A stretch of 64,000 nucleotides of DNA. Source: Prolixibacteraceae bacterium. Lineage in GTDB: Bacteria > Bacteroidota > Bacteroidia > Bacteroidales > Prolixibacteraceae. Below the pieces are notes generated by a model, which did no database searches, was not told where the DNA came from, and was given only the letters and a program-made list of their open reading frames with translations. Positions 7,086-16,747 of the stretch are shown here, piece by piece. The DNA lies in contig JAIBEY010000101.1 in assembly GCA_019459525.1 (NCBI GenBank), positions 24,808 through 88,807 of the forward strand, given 5' to 3'. Every line of letters begins with the position of its first letter. Within the stretch, counting starts at the first letter, position 1. The position numbers and the translations under genes were made by a program.

Positions 7086-9566
7086 CTATTCCTGCAAATA
7101 CACCCGTTTCACCCGTTGCGAGATTCCGGTAAGTATTTCGTAGGGAATAGTCCCAATTGTTTCGGCAATTTTGCTCACCAAAATATGTTCACCCATCAGT
7201 TCCACTTCATCGCCAACAGCAGCATGCAAACCTGTAACGTCAATCATGCACATGTCCATGCAAATATTTCCAATTACCGGAACAATCTGCCCCTTTACAT
7301 ATACCCAACCAACACCATTGCTTAAACGTCGGTCGTAACCATCGGCATAGCCAATAGGTAAAACTGCAATTTCGGCATCATTATTTACCTTGCCTTTACG
7401 CCCATAACCAACCGTTTCGCCAGCCTTAATCCGGCGGATTTGCGAAATACAGGTTTTTAACCGGCTAATGCTTCGTATCTGTTCATTTCCGCTGGCGCTT
7501 ACTCCGTACAACCCGATTCCCAATCGCACCATTTCGAACTGGTATTCCGGGAAACGTTCTATTCCGGCCGAATTCAAAATATGCCTGAAGGTTTTGTAAG
7601 GCAGCTTTGCTGTAATAATTGAAGTAAGCTTGAGAAATCGTTCGATTTGGCTAATCGTAAAATCATCATGAACGGCTTCGTCAGCTCCTGCAAGGTGCGA
7701 AAAAACGGAACGGACGACCATCTGTTCCTGCATCAGCAACTTTTCAGTCAGTCGTTCAACTTTATCAGCCGAATCAAAACCAAGCCGGTGCATTCCGGTA
7801 TCCAGTTTCAGGTGAATCGGATATTTAATTACCGCATGTTGCTGAAGCACTTTCCAAAATGAATCAAAAATATCTTCGGAATAAATATTGGGTTCGAGCC
7901 GGAATTCAATCATGCTCTCAAAACTATGCTCTTCCGGATTCATGACCACAATAGGCAAATCGACACCCGCCTGCCGAAGTTCAATGCCTTCGTCGGCAAC
8001 GGCTACTGCCAAATAATCGACCTTATGAAACTGAAGAATCCGGGCAATTTCGGCCATTCCGCTTCCGTACGAAAAAGCCTTCACCATCACCATTATTTTG
8101 GTTTCCGGCAGAATGGCTGAACGAAAGAAATTCAGGTTCCCGATCAGTACATTCAAGTCGATCTCCAAAACCGTTTGATGATATTTTTTCTGAAGTACCG
8201 AGGAAATCAATTCAAAATGAAAATCACGTGCACCTTTCAGCAAAATGCACTCCTGTTTATAATCAGCCGCCTGAAACGATTCCAGGAACAACTCGGTTGA
8301 TTCGTAAAACGAGGAAGGCAACCCGAAGAATTGGGCATACGTTTTAATTTTTGATCCAATGCCAATCAAACGGTTGGTTTTATTTAACTGAAGCAACCGT
8401 GCCACTTCCTGATACAATTGTTCGTCGGGAATACCTGCCTGCTGAATATCTGACAGGATCACTGTTTTTTGCAAATACGGCAGTCTGGCATGGTTATTTA
8501 AAAATGCCAGAGCAATTTGAAGCGAGTTGATATCCGAATTGTAATAGTCGTTAATCAGCAAACAATTGTTTATACCATCCTTCATTTCCAAACGCATTGC
8601 CACGGGCTGCAAGTTGCTGAATAATTCAGGCATTGAAGGCCTGGCATAATGCAGAGACAGAATAAAAGCCAAACAATGCCCAACATTTTCCAAACTCGCT
8701 TCATCCTGAAATGGCACCTTGATTTGGTAGTTCAGCCCATCAAATTCGGCTAAAATCTCCACCCCACCATCAATTTCGTTTTTCCTGAAATACAAATCAG
8801 CCCGTTCGTCGGTAAACGACCAGGCCCAGAGTTTCGTTTCAGGATGAATTGAATTGCGAACAATTTCGGAAGCTACCAAAGCCTGATCTTTGCAATAAAT
8901 GAGTGATTTACACGAGCCAAATAATTTCAGTTTTTCAACCAGCTTTTCCTCTTTCGATGTAAAATTCTCCTGATGAGCTTCACCGATGTTTGTTAAAATA
9001 CCAATCGTTGGCTTAATAATCTCATACAAATGAACCATCTCGCCCGGTTTCGAAATTCCTGCCTCAAAAATGGCCAGTTCGTAATCCCGACTTAAGTTCC
9101 AAACCGAAAGCGGAACTCCCACCTGCGAGTTATAACTTTTCGGACTCCGGATAACGGCCCAATCGCGCAACAATTCGAAAAGCCATTCTTTTACGATTGT
9201 TTTACCATTGCTCCCGGTAATTCCTACCACCGGAATATCAAATTGTGCCCGGTGCCAGGCCGCCAGATTTTGCAATGCTTTCACGGTATCGGGCACGACA
9301 ATAAAACAGCAACGGTCAAACTTGCCAAACTCATTCGAATAATCGGAAACCACGAAAGTCTTAACGCCCAGGTGAACCAAATCGGCCACATAACGATGAC
9401 CGTCGTTCCGTTCGCTTTTCAACGCAAAAAACAGCGTCGATTCCGGATCAAAAATAGTCCTGCTATCGATCGAAACGGAGGAAATCAGATGTTCGGTTTG
9501 CGTGTCGGAAAAGTAAAGTTCACCGTTTACAATTTCTGAAACCTGACGGATTGAAAGAATGGGCAT
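7086..9566 (-). CDS. murF-alr: Bifunctional MurF ligase / alanine racemase
   Basis: An 826-residue fusion. The N-terminal half is UDP-N-acetylmuramoyl-tripeptide:D-Ala-D-Ala ligase (ATP loop GITGSNGKT at 115-123; NDYYNSDINSLQIAL). The C-terminal half, from about residue 455, is a PLP alanine racemase (Lys in MVMVKAFSYGSG; HSLAGADEA-type segment FSHLAGADEAV; GYGRKGKV; YADGYDRRLSNG). It supplies D-Ala and adds D-Ala-D-Ala to the peptidoglycan precursor. This fusion is known in Bacteroidota. The racemase lysine motif is KAFSYG instead of the usual KANAYG. Its ATG overlaps the tdk stop by one base (TAATG), so the two are translationally coupled. Confidence 0.96.
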   Translation of the reverse strand: MPILSIRQVSEIVNGELYFSDTQTEHLISSVSIDSRTIFDPESTLFFALKSERNDGHRYVADLVHLGVKTFVVSDYSNEFGKFDRCCFIVVPDTVKALQNLAAWHRAQFDIPVVGITGSNGKTIVKEWLFELLRDWAVIRSPKSYNSQVGVPLSVWNLSRDYELAIFEAGISKPGEMVHLYEIIKPTIGILTNIGEAHQENFTSKEEKLVEKLKLFGSCKSLIYCKDQALVASEIVRNSIHPETKLWAWSFTDERADLYFRKNEIDGGVEILAEFDGLNYQIKVPFQDEASLENVGHCLAFILSLHYARPSMPELFSNLQPVAMRLEMKDGINNCLLINDYYNSDINSLQIALAFLNNHARLPYLQKTVILSDIQQAGIPDEQLYQEVARLLQLNKTNRLIGIGSKIKTYAQFFGLPSSFYESTELFLESFQAADYKQECILLKGARDFHFELISSVLQKKYHQTVLEIDLNVLIGNLNFFRSAILPETKIMVMVKAFSYGSGMAEIARILQFHKVDYLAVAVADEGIELRQAGVDLPIVVMNPEEHSFESMIEFRLEPNIYSEDIFDSFWKVLQQHAVIKYPIHLKLDTGMHRLGFDSADKVERLTEKLLMQEQMVVRSVFSHLAGADEAVHDDFTISQIERFLKLTSIITAKLPYKTFRHILNSAGIERFPEYQFEMVRLGIGLYGVSASGNEQIRSISRLKTCISQIRRIKAGETVGYGRKGKVNNDAEIAVLPIGYADGYDRRLSNGVGWVYVKGQIVPVIGNICMDMCMIDVTGLHAAVGDEVELMGEHILVSKIAETIGTIPYEILTGISQRVKRVYLQE

Positions 9567-10141
9567 TATCGGATAGCTTTAGTGTAACACGAACGACATA
9601 AAGGTTCATACTCATCTTTTTCTCCCAGGAGAACCAATTTGTCGGCTTTCGAGAACCGATGTGAGAACTGGGCGACATCGCCACATCTCATACAAATTGC
9701 ATGAACTTTGGTAATATGATCGGCAACGGCCATTAATCCGGGAATCGGACCAAACGGTTTACCTTTAAAATCCATATCCAATCCCGCAATAATCACCCTT
9801 ATGCCCATGTTGGCCAGCGATACGGTTACATCAATTAACCCGTTATCAAAAAACTGAGCTTCATCAATACCAATTACATCCACATCGCCGGTCAGGAGCA
9901 TAATATTACCCGAATTCTCGACCGGAGTACTCAAAATCGAATTTTCGTCATGAGAAACAACTTCGGCAACCGAATACCGGGTATCCATGGCCGGTTTAAA
10001 AATTTCGACTTTCAATTTGGCAATCTTAGCCCGCTTCAGTCTTCTGATTAATTCTTCTGTTTTACCTGAAAACATTGAGCCTGCAATGACTTCAATACTG
10101 CCGGTCTTTTTTTGTCTGTCGATGCCCCTTTCAATAAACAT
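9566..10141 (-). CDS. tdk: Thymidine kinase
   Basis: A 191-residue type II thymidine kinase that phosphorylates thymidine to dTMP in the salvage pathway. The P-loop is [15 protein letters not shown] (from about residue 22), the Walker B-like segment is GIDEAQFFD, and zinc ligands are in CMRCGD and the C-terminal CRSC. Length is normal. It is the first gene of a two-gene unit with murF-alr (stop and start overlap by one base), an unusual pairing of DNA-precursor salvage with cell-wall synthesis. Confidence 0.96.
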   Translation of the reverse strand: MFIERGIDRQKKTGSIEVIAGSMFSGKTEELIRRLKRAKIAKLKVEIFKPAMDTRYSVAEVVSHDENSILSTPVENSGNIMLLTGDVDVIGIDEAQFFDNGLIDVTVSLANMGIRVIIAGLDMDFKGKPFGPIPGLMAVADHITKVHAICMRCGDVAQFSHRFSKADKLVLLGEKDEYEPLCRSCYTKAIR

Positions 10142-10309
10142 GTAGGTTATATGCTAAAGATTTTTGTACTTTTACCTGCTTAAAATATACTGAATTGATT
10201 GAGAAACCAGATGTTTCGGAAATCGAATACCAGTATGGAAAGCAAAGATAAATTTAAATCTTTACCGAAATAAAACAGCTTGAATTACCGATTAAAATCA
10301 AAAATAAAA

Positions 10310-11485
10310 ATGAACAAACTTAAATTGGTGCAGATCATTGTAAAAGATCTGGATGAACTAAAAATCCTGACTCAGGAAATTGCCGAATCGGAGAACGATT
10401 CACCCATATTTGTTGATCTTGCCTTGAGCAGGGCAAATCTGATCTGTCAGGAAATTAAATTGCTTCGCAAATTTTCGGAGAATGCAGACTCACTGGCAGA
10501 ATCTGATGACGATGAGGAAGATGAAGTTTCGGATCTTCATTTCCCGGATCCTGAACTTGAAATTTTAAATCCGGAAGCCCAACCGGCCGTTCCTGACGAT
10601 GAAAAAATACTTCCCGAAGCGATTGAAGAAGAGGTGAACGATGAAGCCGACACTGACATTCCGGAGATCGATTATCCAGAGCCTGAATTTGAGATTTCGG
10701 AACCAGAAGAACATCTCCCGGAAAGCGCTGATGATATTGAAGAAGAGGAGGATGTGGTTTATGACTCAGATCTGGACGAAGAAGAGGAGGAGGATTTTGA
10801 TGAGAACGTGGAACTTGAAGAGGAAGAAGAATCCGCTGCACCTGAAGAAACAGAATCAGACGATTTGATTGAATTAGACGAGGAGGCAATTGTTGAAGAC
10901 AGCGAACCCGAGGATAATGCAGAAACAGAGAACGAAAAAGCTCATGAAATCACTACGCAGCAAACAGCGGCACAGTTTAGCGAGCTAAAAACAGAAATGG
11001 CATCCGGAATTCGCGAGATTCATATGGAAGATTTGGATGATGAAGAAAATGATCCGATGCAGTTTTCGCCCATTGAAAATAGAACCACCCGTCCGGTAAT
11101 GCGTGAAATACCCAAGCCCGAAATACCCAAACCTGAAATTTTGGAGACTGAGAATGCTGCACCCGAAAAATTGGTTGTTGGTGAAACGTTCCAGAAAGAA
11201 CGTTCGCTCAATGATGCGATGGGCGAAAACAAATCGTCTGAATCGAGTTTAGGTAATGGTCCGATAGCTAGCCTGCGCGCAGCAATCGGGCTCAACGACC
11301 GGTTTCTTTTCATTCGCGAAATCTTCGCTAACAATACCGACAAATACAATACGATTATCGACCAGCTCGATAAACTCGAAACGATACAGCAGGCGGTTGA
11401 ATATCTGAAAGCCAATTTAACCCTGGAGAAAAATCAGACAAGCTTAAAATTTGTTGAGCTATTAAAACGCCGTTTCAGTAAATAA
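10310..11485 (+). CDS. Highly acidic hypothetical protein with conserved C-terminal domain
   Basis: About 391 residues from the ATG at 10310; a TTG 30 nt upstream would add ten. The N-terminal 50 residues look helical. Residues about 55-240 are dominated by Glu and Asp with proline-spaced repeats such as PEPEFEISEPEE, probably disordered. The C-terminal 90 residues (SLRAAIGLNDRFLFIREIFA) form a compact conserved-looking domain that I recall in many Bacteroidota proteins of unknown function. No signal peptide or membrane segment. A charged, cytoplasmic scaffold or nucleic-acid/protein-binding role is possible but unproven. It is followed by a strong hairpin and then rsmI. Confidence 0.75.
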   Translation: MNKLKLVQIIVKDLDELKILTQEIAESENDSPIFVDLALSRANLICQEIKLLRKFSENADSLAESDDDEEDEVSDLHFPDPELEILNPEAQPAVPDDEKILPEAIEEEVNDEADTDIPEIDYPEPEFEISEPEEHLPESADDIEEEEDVVYDSDLDEEEEEDFDENVELEEEEESAAPEETESDDLIELDEEAIVEDSEPEDNAETENEKAHEITTQQTAAQFSELKTEMASGIREIHMEDLDDEENDPMQFSPIENRTTRPVMREIPKPEIPKPEILETENAAPEKLVVGETFQKERSLNDAMGENKSSESSLGNGPIASLRAAIGLNDRFLFIREIFANNTDKYNTIIDQLDKLETIQQAVEYLKANLTLEKNQTSLKFVELLKRRFSK

Positions 11486-11500
11486 AATATGTTTAAATTT

Positions 11501-11538
11501 CCTTCGGGAGCAATGCCCGATTTCTTTGCTCCCGAAGG
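11501..11538 (+). terminator. Hairpin, probable terminator
   Basis: A perfect 13-bp stem: CCTTCGGGAGCAA (11501-11513) with TTGCTCCCGAAGG (11526-11538), 12-nt loop. It lacks a strong T-run, so termination may be partial, or the hairpin may protect the 3' end. Confidence 0.6.
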
Positions 11539-11597
11539 GTATAAAACCAGTTAACAATTACCACAAGCTGGCTCATCAACGTTAAACCTCAAAAAAT

Positions 11598-12296
11598 ATG
11601 GGTAAATTATTTTTAGTTCCAACACCTATTGGCAACCTCGAAGACATGACACTCCGTGGTATCCGAATTCTCAGGGAAGTTGATGTAATTTTAGCCGAAG
11701 ATACCCGTACCTCGGCTAAGCTACTTGCTCATTTTGAAATTAAGAATAAACTGACCTCGCATCACAAATTCAACGAACACAAAACGGTTGAGATGATTGC
11801 CCGACAGATAGAAGAGGGCAAAAATGTAGCACTCATTTCAGATGCCGGTACTCCCGGAATTAGTGATCCGGGCTTTCTTCTGGTTAGAACATGTATCGAA
11901 AAAGAAATTGAAGTGGAATGTTTGCCCGGCGCTACCGCATTAATCCCCGCGCTGGTAAACTCCGGTTTTCCTACCGACCGGTTTACTTTTGAAGGATTTC
12001 TTCCGCAGAAAAAAGGACGGCAAACAAAAATTAAGAATCTGGCCACTGAAACCCGGACCATGATTTTTTATGAATCGCCCTACCGGTTAATTAAAAGTCT
12101 GGAGCAATTTGCCGAATATATGGGGCCCGACAGAAAAGCAAGTGTTTCACGTGAGTTATCGAAATTTTTCGAGGAAAACCGCAGGGGCACGCTGACAGAA
12201 TTGATCGAATATTTTAGCTCTAAAGCCATAAAAGGCGAAATCGTAATCGTTCTGGAAGGCTATCAGTTGGATAAAGAAAATACGGATGACGAATGA
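11598..12296 (+). CDS. rsmI: 16S rRNA (cytidine-1402 2'-O)-methyltransferase
   Basis: A 232-residue tetrapyrrole-methylase-fold enzyme that methylates the ribose of C1402 in 16S rRNA with SAM. Diagnostic blocks are PTPIGNLEDMTLRGIRIL at the N-terminus, LAEDTRTS, the SAM loop SDAGTPGISDPG, and PGATALIPALVNSG. It is slightly shorter than E. coli RsmI (286 aa) but normal for Bacteroidota. The TGA overlaps the ATG of the next gene (ATGA), so the HAD phosphatase is coupled to it. Confidence 0.95.
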   Translation: MGKLFLVPTPIGNLEDMTLRGIRILREVDVILAEDTRTSAKLLAHFEIKNKLTSHHKFNEHKTVEMIARQIEEGKNVALISDAGTPGISDPGFLLVRTCIEKEIEVECLPGATALIPALVNSGFPTDRFTFEGFLPQKKGRQTKIKNLATETRTMIFYESPYRLIKSLEQFAEYMGPDRKASVSRELSKFFEENRRGTLTELIEYFSSKAIKGEIVIVLEGYQLDKENTDDE

Positions 12297-13045
12297 GAAA
12301 ATACGATCATCTTTTTTTTGATCTGGATAATACCCTCTGGGATTTTGATACCAACTCAAAACTTGCCATGTTCGAAACATTAAAGCAGAGTGAGGTACTC
12401 CGGAGATTACCTTCCTTCGAACAGTTTTTCGAAATTTACGAACCAATCAACCAAACACTTTGGGATGAATACCATGCCAAAAGAATTACCAAACAAGCAT
12501 TAATTGTTGAGCGTTTCTCCCAATCATTTCAGTATTTTGGCATTTCCGGATTAAATTGGGCCGAGCTAAACAGCCTATATCTTACCAATATGGCCTTTCA
12601 GACCAGATTATTCCCTGGCACCATTGAAACACTCACATCCTTGAAACTAAAAGGATACAAAATGCACATTATTACCAATGGATTTATTGAGGTACAGCAT
12701 GACAAATTGAAGAATTGTGGGTTAGATGGATTCTTTTCCAAAGTATTTATCTCAGAAGAAATCCAAACCACTAAACCGCACCGGCAAATTTTCGAACATG
12801 CCTTAAAGTCAACCAATGCCCGAAAAAATAAAAGCATTATGATTGGTGATTCATGGGAAACAGATATTGTTGGTGCCCAGAATTTTGGAATCGATCAAAT
12901 TGTATTCCTAAACCACGGCTCAAACCGGTTACCAGTTGACATAAAATCGATTAGAACGACACCAACCAACTCATTTTTGGAGCTCTCGCCCCGAACCAAA
13001 ACCTGGTTTATAGATGAATTAAAGGATTTAATTGCAATATTGTAA
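12293..13045 (+). CDS. YjjG-type HAD nucleotidase
   Basis: A 250-residue haloacid-dehalogenase-fold phosphatase. Motif I is FDLDNTLWDF, motif II ITNGF, motif III a Lys in TTKPHRQIF, and motif IV IGDSWETDIVGAQNFG. The cap domain and size match the YjjG family of noncanonical pyrimidine nucleotidases, which hydrolyse nucleoside monophosphates and limit incorporation of damaged bases. Exact substrate is inferred from family only. It overlaps rsmI by four bases. Confidence 0.88.
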   Translation: MRKYDHLFFDLDNTLWDFDTNSKLAMFETLKQSEVLRRLPSFEQFFEIYEPINQTLWDEYHAKRITKQALIVERFSQSFQYFGISGLNWAELNSLYLTNMAFQTRLFPGTIETLTSLKLKGYKMHIITNGFIEVQHDKLKNCGLDGFFSKVFISEEIQTTKPHRQIFEHALKSTNARKNKSIMIGDSWETDIVGAQNFGIDQIVFLNHGSNRLPVDIKSIRTTPTNSFLELSPRTKTWFIDELKDLIAIL

Positions 13046-13229
13046 TTTAGAAAAATTCTTAATAATCTGTTCACATTCGGTAATAAAAGTCCTTATTTAA
13101 TTCAATTACAAGCCATTGTATAAACCCTACATGGAATAAAGAACTTACCTGCTTTTTAATATTTGTTAACAATGTTAAAAAATGTATTTATTTTTTCTGT
13201 ACATATCTACCTTCCTACATACATTTTTC

Positions 13230-13237
13230 TAAATTTG
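13230..13237 (+). promoter_or_regulatory. -7 promoter element for susC1
   Basis: TAAATTTG matches TAnnTTTG and would start a leader of about 200 nt before the ATG at 13444. No TTTG is found at the right -33 distance. The region 13046-13443 has no gene; it holds this promoter and the G-loop hairpins. Confidence 0.35.
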
Positions 13238-13319
13238 TAAGATGAATCAATATTCGTTTTTCTACAGATATTGGTTTCTGAAAGGGGGGTCTTAAAAAGT
13301 CTGATTGAAAATTCCCATT

Positions 13320-13378
13320 AAATTTGATTTGGGGGAATCAAATTTATGATGAAGAGTAGCTTTAAATGGGGGAATTTA
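13320..13378 (+). promoter_or_regulatory. Two G5-loop hairpins in the susC1 leader
   Basis: Hairpin 1 has a perfect 10-bp stem, AAATTTGATT (13320-13329) with AATCAAATTT (13336-13345), and loop TGGGGG. Hairpin 2 has TAAAT (13363-13367) with ATTTA (13374-13378) and loop GGGGGA. The susC2 leader has a similar GGGGGA-containing hairpin at 18512-18539. Candidate sites for a C-rich small RNA or RNA-binding protein (inference). Confidence 0.4.
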
Positions 13379-13418
13379 GATTTGATTTTACTTACCTCGT
13401 TTTTCATTTGAAAATGAT

Positions 13419-13434
13419 GCTGTTTAATTTAAAA
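13419..13434 (+). promoter_or_regulatory. Leader box shared by susC1 and susC2
   Basis: GCTGTTTAATTTAAAA ends 9 nt before the susC1 ATG; the identical 16-mer lies at 18565-18580, also 9 nt before the susC2 ATG. An AT-rich translation-initiation region fits the weak Shine-Dalgarno use of Bacteroidota. Confidence 0.5.
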
Positions 13435-13443
13435 CTATTTTAC

Positions 13444-16400
13444 ATGAAAAAAATCGCGTTATTACTTGCATTTTTTGCAATTGGTTTGCAGGTCCTGTTG
13501 GCCCAAACCAAGGAGATCTCAGGCAAGGTAACCTCCGCTGATGATGGAGGTGCTATTCCTGGAGTTTCTGTGTCAGTGAAAGGAACGACATTGGGAACTA
13601 TCACCGATATGGATGGTATGTTCAGATTAAAAGTTCCACAAGATGCCAAAACGTTGATGTTTACGTTTGTGGGGATGACAACTCAGGAAGTTGTGATTGG
13701 CAACCAAAACATCTTAAACGTTAAGCTAGCTTCAGAAAACATCGCTGTTGATGAAGTTGTTGTTACGGCGCTAGGTATCACAAGAGAAAAAAAATCATTA
13801 GGTTCTGCAGTGCAGGATGTAAAAGGGGAACAACTTACCCAATCAGCACAATCCAACGTAATTTCCTCGCTAAACGGTAAAGTTGCCGGGGTACAGATTA
13901 ATCAGGCTGGTGGTCAGATTGGGGCATCATCCCGCATCGTTATTCGTGGTAACAGTTCTTTTGGGGATAATCAACCATTAATTGTAGTTGATGGTATTCC
14001 GATTTCCAATAGTGGGTTAACACAAAACAATGTTGACTTCGGGTCAGGTTTATATGATATCAACCCTGAAGACATTGAATCTGTTTCTGTGTTAAAAGGG
14101 GGTTCTGCGGCCCTGTATGGTATGCGTGCCGGTCATGGAGTTATTTTGGTCACAACCAAATCTGGGAAAAGCAAACAAAAAGGTGTTTCTATCAGCTATG
14201 ACGGAAACTTCAATTTTGATCAGGTTTATAGTTTGCAGAAAATGCAGAACAAATATGGCCAGGGTTATCTAGGAGATGAGTCATTCTACGAAATGGCTAA
14301 AGAAGATGGCTTCACAGGAACTTATCAGGAGTTTGCTCAAGGTGATTATGATCCAGGATTTGGGTTCAGCTATGTTGATGGATTAGGCAATGGTGTAAAC
14401 GATGGTGTTGACGAAAGTTGGGGCCCACGTTTGGATGCTGGTTTAAAACTGACTCAATTTAATAGCCCACGCGATGCACAGGGAAATCTTATTGCGACAC
14501 CGTGGAATTCAAACCCAAGCAATGTTGAAGATTTATATCAGGTCGGTTACAGCACCAATCACAATATTGCATTTACTTCTACAACCGACAAATCAACTAC
14601 CAGAGCTTCTCTTGGCTACCGTAAACAAATTGGCGTTCTCCCCAATACAGACATGAGCCGGTATTCAATGAGTATCAGTACAATGATTGCTTTAAGTGAT
14701 AAATTCGATTATGATTTATCAGCAAATTACTCAAGAAACGAAAGCGATAATCTTCCAGTAACCGAATACAATGCAAGTAATCCTATGCAATCTATGGGTC
14801 AATGGTTCGGTCGCCAGGTAGATATGAAGGATCTTAAGGCTAATTGGCAAAAGACCATGGAGAATGGCTATCCCTACAACTGGAATAGCAACTACCACAA
14901 CAATCCATACTGGAGTATGAATAAGAATACCAACTCGATGGAAAAAAACAGAATGTTTGGAAAGACCTCTCTGTTTTTCAAACCAGTTAGTTTCTTTAAA
15001 ATTGAAGGTCGTTTAGGTATGGATTATTACAATACCAAAACAATGCCTATAACTACATACCGGTCAAATGAAACTATGGTTGGAAGTTCATGGCATGGAG
15101 GCTGGTTCAGATTGAATGACACGAAGAGTTATGAATTCAATGCTGATGTGATAGGTTCTTTTGTCAAAAAATTTAAAGATATTGATATTGACGGATTGGT
15201 AGGAGCAAACTACAGAAACCTGAAATGGGAAAATTCAACTCTTGGTGCAGATCAATTAACCGTTCCTGACTTGTTTACTATTGCAAACGTGAAAGGAAAT
15301 CCTGTAACTGCAATGGACCACTCATGGATTAGAAGTAACAGTGTTTACGCCTCTGCTAATGTTGGTTACAAAGGCATGGCTTATATCGAAGGAAGTGTTC
15401 GTAACGATTGGAGTTCAACAATTAAAGATCCATTCTTCTATCCTGCAGTAAGCGCTAGTTGGATCCCAACAGAAACATTTGATATTAAATCCAATATTTT
15501 GAATTTTCTGAAAATTCGCGGAGGTTGGGCAAAAGTTGGTTCTGCTACAGGAGCATACCGGACTGATCCCTATTTTTCAGCTGCGGCCAGTACCATCAAT
15601 GGTGTAACTCAATATTCTCAAACAACAGAATTCCCCCCTGCAGGATTACGCCCTGAAGGTGTTGTAACAACCGAATTAGGTCTTGAAACCAGACTGTTCA
15701 AAAATAGATTATCATTGGATGTTTCGTTGTATGACAAAACAACTACTGATCAAATCATGAGTGTCGCTATCTCAAAAGCAACTGGGTACAATACAACTCT
15801 TGTAAATGCTGGAGAAATAAACAACAAGGGGATTGAAGTCCAATTAATTGGAAACATCATCGAGAAAAGAGGTGGCTTCAATTGGGATATGACTATCAAC
15901 TGGGCAAAAGACAAAAGTGAAATTATTGAACTCTATACCGACCCGGTAACAGGACAAGGCTTAGCCTCATATAATATTGGATCACAATGGAGTACTTATG
16001 TTCAGGCACGTCCAGGTGAATCTTGGGGTGTTATTTATGGTACAGGAATGGTGCGGCGTGCTTCAGACAATGCCATCATTGTTGGAGCTAATGGCATGCC
16101 AAAGACTAAAACAAACATGATCCTCGGAGATGTTACTCCTGAATGGCTTGCTGGTATTAATAACGAATTTAGCTACAAGGGTTTCAAAATGGGATTCTTA
16201 ATTGATATCCGCAAGGGTGGCGATATTTTCAGTATCTCTCAGATGTTCGGTGCTTATTCCGGAGTTCTTGAGTTTACAGCCGATGGGGAAATTCGTCGCG
16301 ATGGGTTAGTTATCGGTAAAGATTTCCTTGCTGACCAAAAAGTTGTCAAGATCGTAACTGAAGACAAAACAGACATTCAGAAATCAACATTTGCGGATAA

Positions 16401-16728
16401 TGATGTTACTGTTGGAGCACAAGATTTCTTTGAATCTTTTTATAGCAACCGTGAATTATCGGTCTATGATGGTTCATATGTAAAACTGCGTGAATTCCAT
16501 TTATCTTACGATCTACCAAAATCATTGTTTGGCTCAGCTAATCTAATCAAAAACGGTACAGTATCATTTGTTGGATCTAACCTTGCAATCCTTTGGAGAC
16601 ACAAATCAAACATTTCAGGAATTGATCCGGAAACTACGGTTAACAGTGACAACGGTGGTGTTGGTCTTGAAAGCACAAGTTATCCTCCATCACGCAGTTT
16701 TGGTGTCAAATTAAGTTTTACTTTCTAA
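13444..16728 (+). CDS. SusC/RagA-family TonB-linked outer-membrane transporter 1
   Basis: 1094 residues from the ATG at 13444; the frame opens upstream at 13366, but MKKIALLLAFFAIGLQVLLA is the signal peptide. After it come a carboxypeptidase-D-like regulatory domain (about 23-100, GKVTSADDGGAIPGVSVSVK), a plug domain (about 110-220; GSAALYGMRAGHGVILVTT) and a 22-strand barrel ending SFGVKLSFTF. It imports a ligand captured by its SusD partner using TonB energy. The partner gene follows after 19 nt. No sugar-degrading enzyme or regulator is adjacent, so the ligand is unknown. Its first 45 bases are almost identical to those of susC2. Confidence 0.95.
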   Translation: MKKIALLLAFFAIGLQVLLAQTKEISGKVTSADDGGAIPGVSVSVKGTTLGTITDMDGMFRLKVPQDAKTLMFTFVGMTTQEVVIGNQNILNVKLASENIAVDEVVVTALGITREKKSLGSAVQDVKGEQLTQSAQSNVISSLNGKVAGVQINQAGGQIGASSRIVIRGNSSFGDNQPLIVVDGIPISNSGLTQNNVDFGSGLYDINPEDIESVSVLKGGSAALYGMRAGHGVILVTTKSGKSKQKGVSISYDGNFNFDQVYSLQKMQNKYGQGYLGDESFYEMAKEDGFTGTYQEFAQGDYDPGFGFSYVDGLGNGVNDGVDESWGPRLDAGLKLTQFNSPRDAQGNLIATPWNSNPSNVEDLYQVGYSTNHNIAFTSTTDKSTTRASLGYRKQIGVLPNTDMSRYSMSISTMIALSDKFDYDLSANYSRNESDNLPVTEYNASNPMQSMGQWFGRQVDMKDLKANWQKTMENGYPYNWNSNYHNNPYWSMNKNTNSMEKNRMFGKTSLFFKPVSFFKIEGRLGMDYYNTKTMPITTYRSNETMVGSSWHGGWFRLNDTKSYEFNADVIGSFVKKFKDIDIDGLVGANYRNLKWENSTLGADQLTVPDLFTIANVKGNPVTAMDHSWIRSNSVYASANVGYKGMAYIEGSVRNDWSSTIKDPFFYPAVSASWIPTETFDIKSNILNFLKIRGGWAKVGSATGAYRTDPYFSAAASTINGVTQYSQTTEFPPAGLRPEGVVTTELGLETRLFKNRLSLDVSLYDKTTTDQIMSVAISKATGYNTTLVNAGEINNKGIEVQLIGNIIEKRGGFNWDMTINWAKDKSEIIELYTDPVTGQGLASYNIGSQWSTYVQARPGESWGVIYGTGMVRRASDNAIIVGANGMPKTKTNMILGDVTPEWLAGINNEFSYKGFKMGFLIDIRKGGDIFSISQMFGAYSGVLEFTADGEIRRDGLVIGKDFLADQKVVKIVTEDKTDIQKSTFADNDVTVGAQDFFESFYSNRELSVYDGSYVKLREFHLSYDLPKSLFGSANLIKNGTVSFVGSNLAILWRHKSNISGIDPETTVNSDNGGVGLESTSYPPSRSFGVKLSFTF

Positions 16729-16747
16729 CATTTAAGAAATTAGGAAT

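Noticed and set aside
7116..9539. Several plus-strand open frames opposite murF-alr
   Set aside because: They are antisense shadows of a complete bifunctional gene with all catalytic motifs.
10455..11415. Minus-strand open frames of 131-144 codons opposite the acidic protein gene
   Set aside because: GAA/GAT-rich codons of the acidic gene leave long stop-free antisense frames; the products are Pro/Leu/Ser low-complexity with no motif.
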